Notes under the pieces: model-generated
The model's database searches: none
The model's input: only the letters and a program-made list of their open reading frames with translations
Told to the model about the DNA's origin: nothing
Translations under genes and position numbers: made by a program
Shown here: positions 14,836-22,242 of the stretch, one piece after another
How positions within the stretch are numbered: position 1 is the first letter of the stretch
Layout of the letters: each line of letters opens with the position of its first letter
DNA from: a virus
Virus record (IMG/VR): IMGVR_UViG_3300041409_001215
Location: 1 to 49,528 of that record
Reading direction: 5' to 3' (one strand)
DNA: 49,528 nucleotides

Positions 14836-14932
14836 GGGACAGCGCCCACGGCGAATCGGGCTCAAGCTGCCCGGCGCCCGTCGCAATGCGTTTCTGTAGC
14901 CCTCGCAGCACTTCTGCTTCCGCTTGCGTCAC
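14708..14932 (-). CDS. Possible small protein antisense to the repressor 3' end
   Basis: A 74-residue GTG-started frame preceded by GAGGGAGAG. The first 47 residues (MTQAEAEVLRGLQKRIATG, then WALSLSLISGEMVETLAGE) look like a real helical protein and lie mostly outside the repressor gene; the last 27 overlap it antisense and look non-coding. It could be a genuine small gene whose RNA also opposes repressor expression, or chance. Confidence 0.35.
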   Translation of the reverse strand: MTQAEAEVLRGLQKRIATGAGQLEPDSPWALSLSLISGEMVETLAGETSHPSPVLPPQRRAQVASRGPALQVVR

Positions 14933-15082
14933 CCCTGCTCTCCCTCGGTTCGTCGGCTCAGCTTAGTGCTCGACCCGAACACTGTTCCCTTGGAACGCTG
15001 TAGACAATAGCATTCGCTTCCCGACTGTTCATGATTGGCGACAGAATTTCAGAACAAAAAACGGATTTCTACTGGAAACTTC

Positions 15083-15685
15083 TTAAGTATCTGTATCGGG
15101 TAGCTTGAAGCAGAGCTGGATCGAGGCGGCTCGCATCCCGACCTCGCCGCGGTCGGCTAGTCGGTTCGTGCTCGCGGCGACGATCGCGTTCATCCGCTCT
15201 TCCAGCTCGTCGTGCAGCTCGGCCGCTTCCTGCCAGCCAGCCTCATCTACAAGCACGGTGTCATCGCAGGTTAGATGAAGCTCCTTCTGCGTCATCAAGC
15301 TCCCGCTCTCGGCTGCGAGCTTCATTGTTGCCACAACCTGGCGCCAGACCTGGCCGGCGTAGTGATCGGCAACGGCCGGATGGACGGCCTGGGCATCCTC
15401 CAGGGTCACGAAGTTCCGAACGGTCGCTCGGTAGGTCGTCTTGTTCCACCCCCGCACTCTTCCTTCTTCTACGACCTCGGCGACTTCGAGCTCGACCAGG
15501 CGCTTCGTGTGGTAGGCGATGTCCTCCAGCTTCGCCCCCGGTAGCTCCTTCAGCATTTCGGAAGGGCTCGCCTTCCTGATGCTGAGGATCGTGAGGATTT
15601 CCGAGCGCAGCGGATGAGCGATCGCCTTCGCGAGATTGCGCTCTTGGCGCTGCCGCTCTTGCTGGCCTTTGGCTGAGGTGGTCAT
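15083..15685 (-). CDS. ArsR-family winged-helix regulator
   Basis: A 200-residue protein. The first 90 residues are an ArsR/SmtB-type winged helix: LAKAIAHPLRSEILTILSIRKASPSEM and LEDIAYHTKRLVELEVAEVVEE, a pattern frequent in soil actinobacteria. The C-terminal half is helical with no metal-binding cysteine pair, so a metal sensor is unlikely. ATG 15685 follows GGAGGGGGA. An inverted repeat (15742-15777) in its upstream region is a candidate operator. It looks like a cargo regulator rather than a phage-core gene and stands alone between the immunity and conversion genes. Confidence 0.75.
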   Translation of the reverse strand: MTTSAKGQQERQRQERNLAKAIAHPLRSEILTILSIRKASPSEMLKELPGAKLEDIAYHTKRLVELEVAEVVEEGRVRGWNKTTYRATVRNFVTLEDAQAVHPAVADHYAGQVWRQVVATMKLAAESGSLMTQKELHLTCDDTVLVDEAGWQEAAELHDELEERMNAIVAASTNRLADRGEVGMRAASIQLCFKLPDTDT

Positions 15686-15741
15686 GGAGTCCCCCTCCGC
15701 TGGAGGAATCCCAAGCGTAGACGGTGCGCCCGGGCGGTAAA

Positions 15742-15777
15742 GCTGGAGGTACGTCCACTACTGGAACAATCTCCAGC
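15742..15777. promoter_or_regulatory. Inverted repeat upstream of the ArsR-type gene
   Basis: GCTGGAG and CTCCAGC are perfect 7-base arms separated by 22 bases, 57 bases upstream of the ATG at 15685. The 340-base stretch 15686-16025, between the divergent ArsR-type and membrane-protein genes, otherwise holds only this repeat and a weak open frame beginning near 15823. Confidence 0.45.
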
Positions 15778-15822
15778 ATTAGCACGGTCTAAGGGAAGAC
15801 ATCCGTATTGCGGAGGGAGGTG

Positions 15823-16056
15823 ATGCGTGATGAAGATCTCCAAAACGGAGCCGGTAGCCCCCTTGCTATCAACGATGAAGACGCGCTGAGTCGGATCGGG
15901 GCTGGCCTCCAAGCCACGCCGCTGCTTCAGGCAGGGGAAGAGGTCGGCCCCACCCAAGTACGAAGCCAGGCTCCGCCGAAGCTGACGCAAGACTGTCGGG
16001 CTGATAGGAAGCTTGAGCAATCAAGATGGCCTCGGTCGCGATCAACAGCCAGCTGA
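15823..16056 (+). CDS. Doubtful open frame behind a strong ribosome-binding site
   Basis: GGAGGGAGGTG at 15812-15822 is the strongest Shine-Dalgarno match I see in the window. It precedes ATG 15823 (77 codons, MRDEDLQNGAGSPLAINDED..., overlapping the next gene) and, at better spacing, ATG 15830 (a 19-codon peptide beginning MKISKTEPVAPLL). Neither product resembles a known protein. A leader peptide for the downstream membrane/secreted genes is possible. Confidence 0.25.
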   Translation: MRDEDLQNGAGSPLAINDEDALSRIGAGLQATPLLQAGEEVGPTQVRSQAPPKLTQDCRADRKLEQSRWPRSRSTAS

Positions 16057-16436
16057 ACCTTGGCACGGATCCCGTGCAGGCCAGGTCGTGGGTGCTGAGT
16101 GATCTTGGCCCGGTTCTCGCGAAGGCTGGCTATCGAACCACCGCGACATCTTCTGAGAGCGTGACCTTCACTCGGCGCCATCTACCTGGCTGGGCAATCG
16201 TGGTGGGGATCTTGACCCTGCCGTTCGGCATCTTGATCTTGGCGCTTGTCCGGAGCACCGACGCGCTGGTGGTCGATCTCGGCATCAGTGGCGGGTTTGT
16301 GCTGGCGACTGCGGCAGGTACGGGGCCAAAGATGGTGAGGGATCTGATGGAAAAACTGAACCGTGAGGGCGTTGTAATGCGCGCAGCTGCGACGCCTACG
16401 GAAACCCAAGGTGCTGCGCAGGAGAGGCCTGGATGA
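16026..16436 (+). CDS. Membrane protein, conversion cassette
   Basis: A 136-residue protein with a central hydrophobic segment (GWAIVVGILTLPFGILILALV) and a weaker second one (GFVLATAAGTG). An N-terminal soluble region (VLSDLGPVLAKAGYRTTATSSESVTFTRRHLP) resembles small actinobacterial membrane proteins with a PH-like face. It overlaps the secreted-protein gene by 4 bases (ATGA), so the two are co-translated. It probably acts at the host membrane in lysogens. Specific function unknown. Confidence 0.65.
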   Translation: MASVAINSQLNLGTDPVQARSWVLSDLGPVLAKAGYRTTATSSESVTFTRRHLPGWAIVVGILTLPFGILILALVRSTDALVVDLGISGGFVLATAAGTGPKMVRDLMEKLNREGVVMRAAATPTETQGAAQERPG

Positions 16437-17101
16437 AAAAGCTTTGGAAGTACTACCCGGCAATCGCATCGACGTTGGCGCTCGCGATTGCGCTGACCGG
16501 TGCCACGGCCGCAGCGACAGGTGTCTTCGTCACCTCGAAGCAGATCAAGAACGGCACGATCCTCACCCAAGACATCCACAAGAACGGCGTCAAGTCCAGC
16601 GACATCGGCACCGACGCCGTGAAATCGGCGGACATCGGCACGGGTCAGGTGGGCACTTCGGATATCGGTGAAGGCCAGGTGGCACCGCAGGACGTCACGA
16701 TGCCCGCTCCTAATCAGCTCCAGGAGGGCGATACAGCCAGCGCCACCGTGGGCAGCGATTTCGCTCCCGTCGACATCGTTGGCACCTACGCGAAGCAGGA
16801 TCCGACCTCTCTACTCGAGGTCGATTGGACTGGCACCGCCGGCTCAGGGTTCTCGCCGTGCGTCTTCCAGTTGCGAGTGGATGGTCAGCCCAGCGCCGTC
16901 GGCGCCGGGGACACCTACGTCGGTAGCGGTGCCGTCAGTGTGTCTGCGACGTCGCTATTCAGCGGACTCGCCGCCGGGCCTCACCAGATCGAAATCTGGG
17001 GTCGGATCACAATCGGCGGAGGTGCGCAGTATCCGTGTACCGTCGGCCCCGCATCGGCTGGGATCAGCCAGACCTTGGTCGTCAGCGAGCAGGTGGTCTA
17101 G
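16433..17101 (+). CDS. Secreted repeat protein, probable lysogenic-conversion factor
   Basis: A 222-residue protein with a signal peptide or N-terminal anchor (LWKYYPAIASTLALAIALTG). Four imperfect 10-residue repeats follow (KNGVKSSDIG, TDAVKSADIG, TGQVGTSDIG and relatives), a pattern I associate with secreted proteins of Thermoleophilia. The remainder is a beta-rich domain with two cysteines (SPCVFQLRVD, QYPCTVG) that could form a disulfide. No enzymatic motif. Its stop overlaps that of the convergent holin-like gene within the palindrome CTAG. It likely alters the surface of the lysogen. Confidence 0.75.
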   Translation: MKKLWKYYPAIASTLALAIALTGATAAATGVFVTSKQIKNGTILTQDIHKNGVKSSDIGTDAVKSADIGTGQVGTSDIGEGQVAPQDVTMPAPNQLQEGDTASATVGSDFAPVDIVGTYAKQDPTSLLEVDWTGTAGSGFSPCVFQLRVDGQPSAVGAGDTYVGSGAVSVSATSLFSGLAAGPHQIEIWGRITIGGGAQYPCTVGPASAGISQTLVVSEQVV

Positions 17102-17313
17102 CGCTTCGCCGGCGAGACGAAGTGATGCGTAGCCTCGCCGCCGAGGAGGATCGGCGCCTCAAGCACGACGATGTCCTTGGCGGTGGCCGCGTCGACCGCG
17201 ACTCCGAAGGCGCCCGCCAAGGCGACGACCCCGGCGACGATCAAGGTGTTCGAGCGGGCCGGGTAGCGACGGTAGAGCCTGCGGACTCCAAAAACCAACC
17301 TCTTCGCGTTCAT
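17098..17313 (-). CDS. Small membrane protein, holin candidate
   Basis: A 71-residue protein from ATG 17313, translationally coupled to the lytic transglycosylase gene (TGATG). One hydrophobic span (SNTLIVAGVVALAGAFGVAVDAA) follows a basic N-terminus (MNAKRLVFGVRRLYRRYP). It is the last gene of the leftward late transcription unit, directly downstream of two wall hydrolases, which fits a holin or a membrane-anchored lysis accessory. A single span is unusual for classical holins but known in small actinophage examples. Confidence 0.6.
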   Translation of the reverse strand: MNAKRLVFGVRRLYRRYPARSNTLIVAGVVALAGAFGVAVDAATAKDIVVLEAPILLGGEATHHFVSPAKR

Positions 17314-17837
17314 CAGCTGTCTTTCCCGGCCAGGATCGGCCGCCATCGGTGAGCCCGGTCCAGCACTTCGCCGGCATAGCTCATGTTGGGATTGCCCTCG
17401 CCGCCGTTGTAGGCGCCGCAGCCGACCGACTCGCCGAGCCGGTGGACGAGGTCGGCGAGGATCGAGGTGGCAAGGAAAACCTCGACGCGAGGCTTCCACA
17501 GCCCCACGTGGTCGCGAATGTAGGTCCAGAAAGTGATCTGCCCGAGGCCGACGCCGTTAGCACCACCACCGTGTCGCCGGATCAGTTCCTCGCGGAAGCG
17601 CGCATAGTTCTCGCGCGTCACTCTGTGGCCGCGGAGCAGGCCGCCGGCGTCGTGACCGTAGATCAGTTTGAAATCAGACTCCTGTTCGAACATGCCGAAG
17701 GCCAAGGCGTAGGGCAAGTGGTATTTGCGGCAGGCGAGGGCGATGTCAAGAGCGATAGCCTTCGGAACGCCGTGGGGGGCCGCGCGCTTTGCGACCCGCT
17801 TGGCTGCACGTCGGGTATAGAGCTCGTGCCGCTTCAT
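17313..17837 (-). CDS. Lytic transglycosylase (SLT-like) endolysin
   Basis: A 174-residue wall hydrolase. The SLT-type core is visible: YALAFGMFEQESDFKL with the catalytic Glu in EQESD, GVGLGQITF as the GxGxxQI motif, and GAYNGGEGNPNMSYAGEVL. A basic N-terminal stretch (RRAAKRVAKRAA) may bind wall polymers. No signal peptide. ATG 17837 overlaps the upstream peptidase gene (ATGA); longer versions lie inside that gene. Together with the M15-like peptidase it would cut both glycan and peptide bonds at lysis. Confidence 0.8.
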   Translation of the reverse strand: MKRHELYTRRAAKRVAKRAAPHGVPKAIALDIALACRKYHLPYALAFGMFEQESDFKLIYGHDAGGLLRGHRVTRENYARFREELIRRHGGGANGVGLGQITFWTYIRDHVGLWKPRVEVFLATSILADLVHRLGESVGCGAYNGGEGNPNMSYAGEVLDRAHRWRPILAGKDS

Positions 17838-18385
17838 CGCCGGTACCCGTCTTTGGGAGCGATGTGGTCGTGATCGCCGTGGTCGGGAAAGCGTGCGTTG
17901 ACGATCGACCCCTCCTTGACGTAGAAGCCGTCCGGGCCAAAGAGCTCGTGGAAGTCGTTGGCCTTCCCCGGCGTCTGCTCGAGGGCGAAGCGCTGGAACT
18001 CTTCCATCTGCCCAACCGTGGCGAAAATCAGGTCGATCGCGTGGCCCAGCGGCGTCGGGTTGTGCCAGCTCCCCGGCGCGTGCGTCCCGTCCGTGGTCGC
18101 GGTGACGGTGCACACGTAGCCGCGCTGGGCGGCGAACTTGTACGCGAGGGCGACGAGGCGCTTGCACGCGTCGTCGATGTTGGCCGGATGGCCGTCGAGC
18201 ATCCCAACGTGGAAGCTGCCGACGCGGCGGCGGTGGATGTTGGCCACCTTCTGCATGGTGCGCCGGGCGGCGATGCCAAGTCGCTTGGCGAGTGAGAAGT
18301 GCTTGTGCTCGATTGCCTTACGGCGGCGGCGCAACAGCTTCTTGTTCTCGCGGAGGGTTGCGTTCTCGTCAGACCGTAGGCTCAT
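17834..18385 (-). CDS. M15-like peptidoglycan peptidase (endolysin)
   Basis: A 183-residue protein. Zinc-peptidase residues of the M15/VanY type are visible: GSWHNPTPLGHAIDL supplies His and Asp, and FPDHGDHDHIAP near the C-terminus gives the last His and surrounding acid. The basic N-terminus (LRRRRKAIEHKHF) may bind the wall. ATG 18385 lies 6 bases from a GATAGTCG element and has no Shine-Dalgarno sequence. It is the first of two coupled wall hydrolase genes. Confidence 0.75.
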   Translation of the reverse strand: MSLRSDENATLRENKKLLRRRRKAIEHKHFSLAKRLGIAARRTMQKVANIHRRRVGSFHVGMLDGHPANIDDACKRLVALAYKFAAQRGYVCTVTATTDGTHAPGSWHNPTPLGHAIDLIFATVGQMEEFQRFALEQTPGKANDFHELFGPDGFYVKEGSIVNARFPDHGDHDHIAPKDGYRR

Positions 18386-18391
18386 CGCCGC

Positions 18392-18399
18392 CGACTATC
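18392..18399 (-). promoter_or_regulatory. GATAGTCG start-associated element
   Basis: GATAGTCG on the minus strand, 6 bases before the ATG at 18385. Flanks read CCGTCA and GCGGCG. Candidate -10 box of a leaderless late promoter, or start-associated sequence. Confidence 0.7.
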
Positions 18400-18406
18400 T
18401 GACGGC

Positions 18407-18928
18407 TCAGCAGAGGTGCTGTAGGTGGCGCGCCAGCGTGCAGAGGTCTTCCACCAGGGGGGCGACTTCGTCGGCAGCGACTTCCGCGGTTTCCTTAACC
18501 CCTTCGACAACGGTTCCCGACCCTGCTGTGGGTGCTTCTGGTTCAGGGCCCGGACCACCCGGGCTGGGCTGTGTCTCCGGGCCAGAGGATTCCCCCTGAC
18601 CCGGGGCTAAACCGGAGGGATTTTGATTTCCGCCAGGCACCACCCCCTTCTGAGTTGCTGATCGCATCAGCGCCAGGAATGCAGCACGACAGTCGTCATC
18701 GTGGGCGCAAGCACTGAGGCCGATCTCGATTCGCCGAGCGCAGGCGGCCAGATGGTGGGGGGTGTCGAGGGTCGATGCCCGACATGCGGCTGTCGCCCGC
18801 ACTACCCTCGTCACCTGCGGTTCGATCCGGTGGATGTCGGTCTGGGTCTCGTGGCTGGTGATGGCAGCGTAGATCGAGACGATCACGACCAGGCCGAAGG
18901 CCACTCCTTGTCGTGCAGGCCTACTCAC
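18407..18928 (-). CDS. Membrane-anchored Pro/Gly-rich lysis-region protein
   Basis: A 173-residue protein: an N-terminal span (GVAFGLVVIVSIYAAIT), a small domain with five cysteines (RATAACRAS, LAACARRIEIGLSACAHDDDC), a long Pro/Gly/Glu linker and a C-terminal helix with two more cysteines. The topology resembles phage spanin-like or lysis-accessory proteins facing the outside, where disulfides could form. The GTG start overlaps the holin-like gene by 8 bases. No enzymatic motif; function uncertain. Confidence 0.55.
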   Translation of the reverse strand: MSRPARQGVAFGLVVIVSIYAAITSHETQTDIHRIEPQVTRVVRATAACRASTLDTPHHLAACARRIEIGLSACAHDDDCRAAFLALMRSATQKGVVPGGNQNPSGLAPGQGESSGPETQPSPGGPGPEPEAPTAGSGTVVEGVKETAEVAADEVAPLVEDLCTLARHLQHLC

Positions 18929-19127
18929 GGCGCCGCTTTCCCAGCACGTCGATCAGCCCATAGGGCAGGACGAACTCGCCAACCCCCATCAGCACAGCGG
19001 CAACGACCAGCGTCACGGGCCGCTCGCCTGCGCGCCCGCTCAGGCCCTGCACGATGAACACCACGAAGCCGCCGAGCTTGAAGACGGTGTCGAGGGTCAG
19101 TGAGACGATCTCGCGTACGCGCGACAA
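18921..19127 (-). CDS. Two-span membrane protein, holin candidate
   Basis: A 68-residue protein from TTG 19127, preceded by GGGAGCAGG. Two hydrophobic spans (VFKLGGFVVFIVQGL and VTLVVAAVLMGVGEFVLPYGLI) are linked by a short polar turn (SGRAGERP), with a basic tail GKRRRE: the layout of a class II holin. It lies upstream of the two wall hydrolases. A GATAGTCG element further upstream points to a different, 22-codon frame (19097-19165), so the start may be translationally coupled to a leader peptide. Confidence 0.6.
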   Translation of the reverse strand: MSRVREIVSLTLDTVFKLGGFVVFIVQGLSGRAGERPVTLVVAAVLMGVGEFVLPYGLIDVLGKRRRE

Positions 19128-19165
19128 ACACCTGCTCCCTCTCCATCGATCGTGTCCGTTGCCAT
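19097..19165 (-). CDS. Possible 22-residue leader peptide
   Basis: ATG 19165 sits 4 bases from a GATAGTCG element, as at twelve other starts, but opens a frame of only 22 codons (MATDTIDGEGAGVCRAYARS...) that ends inside the holin-like gene. It may be a translational leader, or the remnant of a gene shifted out of frame. Confidence 0.3.
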   Translation of the reverse strand: MATDTIDGEGAGVCRAYARSSH

Positions 19166-19169
19166 GCCA

Positions 19170-19177
19170 CGACTATC
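19170..19177 (-). promoter_or_regulatory. GATAGTCG start-associated element
   Basis: GATAGTCG on the minus strand, 4 bases before ATG 19165. Its TAG is also the stop codon of the upstream tail gene (19173-19175). Confidence 0.65.
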
Positions 19178-20774
19178 CGCCGCGCAACTGTCCGTTCTGG
19201 GCGAGTCGGGTCTCCAGCGTGCTGATCGCATCGTTGGTTTGGTCGACCTCGACGGTGGTGACCGGTACCGACTTGCTCGCTGCGTCTACCGCGATCCGCT
19301 TGATCGGAAAGGTTGTGCGGCGGTCGGGGGTGGAGTCGAGCGCGAAGAGGGAAGGGGAGGGCAGGACATCAGGGATACGGAACGCGGAGCCATCGGCGCG
19401 CATGTAGTGCGATGGCAGCACCCCCCGGCTGACATGTCGGATCGGCTGCGAGATGACGACAGTGCCGCGAGCCGGCGCGAAGCCACCGCTGAGCGCGAGG
19501 ATGGCGTCCCCGAGCGTTTCAGCGCCCGCGGTTGTGAGCTTTCCGCCGTCGACGCTTTCTTCTCGAGGAATCCCATTGAGCTCGGGCACATACGCGGTTC
19601 GGGTGACAACGCGCTGAACGCCCGAGGCATCCGTGTAGTTGACATGGACGGTGTCGAAGAGCGTCGCTGTCTCAGAGTGAAGGTTGCAGCTGTCGCACTC
19701 GGAGCGAAAGGCGATCCACGTCGGGTCGCTGTCGATCGAGCGGTAGTCGAAGTAGCCGTCCGTCGATGTGTCGAGCGGCGAGTCCGGTCCCCAGGTTCCA
19801 TAAGTCCGATGGTTTTGCTCGTACCTGTTCAGCTCGGCAACGACGTCTTCGACCTTGGTCGGGTCGCGGAAGGCTGCCTGCTCGCAGACGAACGTCGTGT
19901 TGTCGATCCGGCGCAGCTGGACCCCCGCCGCGCGCCCCACTGCGTCGGCGACCATCTGCGAGATGAGGAAGCCTTCATTGGGTGCGACGCCTTGCTTGAC
20001 GAGGCTGTGGTCACCGAAATACTTGAGGTGTCGAAGCATCGCTCGGTACTGAGCGCCGTCGGCGCCGGCGCCAGTGAGTGCGTAGTACCACTGCCATGCG
20101 AGGACTCGCTTCCCGGTAGCGAGTTTGATCGTTCCTGACCCGGCGGAGACCCCGCCCGCGAGATCGCCATTGCTATGGAAGTTGGTCGGAGCATCGTCAT
20201 CGGCATCTGCGAGCTCCAAGATGAAATTCGGGTCCGTGGTGCTGAGAGTCCAGTCGACATAGACCGACGCGATCCTGATCTCTGACCCAACGTCGAGCAT
20301 GGCGAACGCAACCGGCCGCTGTGATTCCCAGTGTCCATCCAGCTCAAGGGCGATCGACGGGCGGCCTTCGGTGTCATCGGGCGCGACTGAGAAACCTGCC
20401 CCCGAATAGGAGGCCCCCCAACCGATGCGCCACTGCGCACTCGCTTCGGTCCATTCGCCAAGATCTCCGCTTACGTAGATCTCCTGCATGAAGGTGTCCT
20501 TGAGCCGCGCACCTAGGCCATAGGCCGTGACACCGATCTGCTCTGTGCTCTCGCCGCTGCGATCGGTCTCCTCGACGCGACCCTGCCAAAGCACGTCGAT
20601 GCCATCCATGACGCGAAGCAGGTTGCCCCGCTCGATCTCTGGGCTGCTCGCGAACCAGCTGCGCTTCAGCGTGAAGGTGCAGGTCTCGTCGCCACCGGGA
20701 TTGACCGAGGACCAGTTGAGGCCCTCGATGTCATCAGTGATGTCGTAGCTGCCGGAGACAACGCGGATCGCCAT
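19173..20774 (-). CDS. Minor tail protein
   Basis: A 533-residue beta-rich protein beginning MAIRVVSGSYDITDDIEGLNWSS, the style of siphovirus distal/minor tail components in which an N-terminal hub domain starts with an 'xVxxGxxxxxxxI' strand. The middle (PNFILELADADDD... and YGLGARLKDTF) suggests beta-sandwich modules; the end has DQTNDAISTLETRL, a short coiled coil. Third gene after the tape measure in transcription order, as expected for baseplate proteins. ATG 20774 is 5 bases from a GATAGTCG element. Confidence 0.7.
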   Translation of the reverse strand: MAIRVVSGSYDITDDIEGLNWSSVNPGGDETCTFTLKRSWFASSPEIERGNLLRVMDGIDVLWQGRVEETDRSGESTEQIGVTAYGLGARLKDTFMQEIYVSGDLGEWTEASAQWRIGWGASYSGAGFSVAPDDTEGRPSIALELDGHWESQRPVAFAMLDVGSEIRIASVYVDWTLSTTDPNFILELADADDDAPTNFHSNGDLAGGVSAGSGTIKLATGKRVLAWQWYYALTGAGADGAQYRAMLRHLKYFGDHSLVKQGVAPNEGFLISQMVADAVGRAAGVQLRRIDNTTFVCEQAAFRDPTKVEDVVAELNRYEQNHRTYGTWGPDSPLDTSTDGYFDYRSIDSDPTWIAFRSECDSCNLHSETATLFDTVHVNYTDASGVQRVVTRTAYVPELNGIPREESVDGGKLTTAGAETLGDAILALSGGFAPARGTVVISQPIRHVSRGVLPSHYMRADGSAFRIPDVLPSPSLFALDSTPDRRTTFPIKRIAVDAASKSVPVTTVEVDQTNDAISTLETRLAQNGQLRGG

Positions 20775-20779
20775 GCCGA

Positions 20780-20787
20780 CGACTATC
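20780..20787 (-). promoter_or_regulatory. GATAGTCG start-associated element
   Basis: GATAGTCG, 5 bases before ATG 20774; preceded by CAGCCG. No Shine-Dalgarno sequence nearby. Confidence 0.7.
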
Positions 20788-20794
20788 CGGCTGG

Positions 20795-22228
20795 TCAGCG
20801 TAGGTAACTGAAGCGCTCACGAATGGCGATGTCGACGCTGATTGGTCGGTTACCAACGAAGTCATCGTCTTCATCTCCTGCGCGATCGCCGCCGAAGATG
20901 AACACTGCCGCCCCACCGCTGGCTGCTGGTGAGCCCACTGGGGGCAAGCTCGGCAGATTCCCGCGAAAGACGGCGGTGAGATCGCGCAAGGGTGCGCCGC
21001 TGGCCACAAAGCTCCCAACTCCCGAATACCTTGTGACTGTTTTTCTGATGCTGTCCATCTCCCAGCGCCAGTTGTCTGACCTTCTCAGGGTCGAATGGTC
21101 CTCGACCACAAGACCAGCCACCTGGTCAATGGGCACAGTCCAGAGGCTCTCGATCTGTATTGGATAGGTCGCTATCGCGGTTGCGCCACTCGCTCCCACG
21201 TAGAAGATTGATACTCCGATGCCCCCGGGGTCATTGAGGACTGACTCTGCTTTCGTCGCGCCAAAGCTGGCCACCGAGATCTCGCCGAAGTCCAGTATTT
21301 GCCAGCGTTGAGTGACTACAGATGCGAGAGCGACCATGCCGGTTCCTCCAGCGCCTGAGTCACCGCACGCCCAGTACAAGCCACTGAGGTTGGGAGGCAG
21401 TTTGCGGATGAAGTGCCGAACGCCGCCAAACAATCGGTACCGACCGGAATCCTGGGGGCGCAGTGGCAGGTAGGTAAGGGGTTCTCCATCCCCGATCGCC
21501 GCGGGATCGGGTCCGGTAGCGGCAACTTTCCAAGCCTTGTATTGAGAAGCAGTTCGCCCGGATGCCCCGACAATCGTGGCCGCGACCATCCCTCGCGGAG
21601 AGGCCATCTGTGCAGGCCGGTAGACGGGTTCCCAGCCACTAGGCACCGGGTACTTAACGCCATACCCGATCAACGGACTCAGGAACCCCGATTCGGTGGC
21701 ATACGACGCGAGGCGGATCCCGATCACAGCTTGTGCGGAATGGTCACCTCCAATGCCGGTGGCGGAGGTGACAAAGGCTCCGGTTCCGGTTGCGGCCGCT
21801 ATCGCTCGCGTGGTTCCAGCATGTCCATACGGGCGCGTCCAGAGGTGCAGCATGCACCTGGCGCGTGCGGCCTGGTCGAGCCAGTACTCGTAGGTGACCT
21901 CAAGGCGACCTCGCTCCAAGTCGAAAAAGGTGGACTGAGAGGCACCACCGGAGCGGTACTCGACTTGCTCACCCTTCTTCAACTCGCCGTTGATATCACG
22001 CGCCAATTGGTACAGCGCATCGGTGTTTGCCGCCTTGAGAATGAGGGGGTAGCTCTGCAGCCGATTGCCTACGGCATCGCCGACGAAGGACTGTCCCTCT
22101 GAGAATGCCGGCGCGCCGCTGAACTGGGGTTCGCTGTACTCCGAGTTGGCAGGATCGAGACCATCCTCATGGGCGACTCGAATAAAGGCGGAGAAATCGC
22201 GTTCGCCGACTTTCAGAAGTAGTGCCAT
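20795..22228 (-). CDS. Distal tail/minor tail protein
   Basis: A 477-residue beta-rich protein (MALLLKVGERDFSAFIRVAHEDG...) immediately downstream of the tape measure gene, the standard position of distal tail (Dit-like) proteins that connect tail tube to baseplate. The N-terminal segment up to about residue 120 (FFDLERGRLEVTYEYWLDQAARAR) fits a Dit-like hub; the later Gly/Ala/Ser-rich region may be a sugar-binding or decorative beta domain. ATG 22228 lies 6 bases from a GATAGTCG element whose TAG is the stop codon of the tape measure gene. Confidence 0.7.
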   Translation of the reverse strand: MALLLKVGERDFSAFIRVAHEDGLDPANSEYSEPQFSGAPAFSEGQSFVGDAVGNRLQSYPLILKAANTDALYQLARDINGELKKGEQVEYRSGGASQSTFFDLERGRLEVTYEYWLDQAARARCMLHLWTRPYGHAGTTRAIAAATGTGAFVTSATGIGGDHSAQAVIGIRLASYATESGFLSPLIGYGVKYPVPSGWEPVYRPAQMASPRGMVAATIVGASGRTASQYKAWKVAATGPDPAAIGDGEPLTYLPLRPQDSGRYRLFGGVRHFIRKLPPNLSGLYWACGDSGAGGTGMVALASVVTQRWQILDFGEISVASFGATKAESVLNDPGGIGVSIFYVGASGATAIATYPIQIESLWTVPIDQVAGLVVEDHSTLRRSDNWRWEMDSIRKTVTRYSGVGSFVASGAPLRDLTAVFRGNLPSLPPVGSPAASGGAAVFIFGGDRAGDEDDDFVGNRPISVDIAIRERFSYLR

Positions 22229-22234
22229 CGCCCG

Positions 22235-22242
22235 CGACTATC
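22235..22242 (-). promoter_or_regulatory. GATAGTCG start-associated element
   Basis: GATAGTCG, 6 bases before ATG 22228. The TAG within it (22238-22240) terminates the tape measure gene. Confidence 0.7.

Noticed and set aside
15682-16020. 112-codon minus-strand frame upstream of the ArsR-type gene
   Set aside because: Low-complexity, no ribosome-binding site, and it crosses the inverted repeat and the likely divergent promoter region. No protein-like pattern.
18925-19170. 81-codon GTG-started frame over the holin-like gene
   Set aside because: Its product is Arg-rich without membrane spans, whereas the overlapping frame from TTG 19127 encodes a convincing two-span protein with a Shine-Dalgarno sequence.
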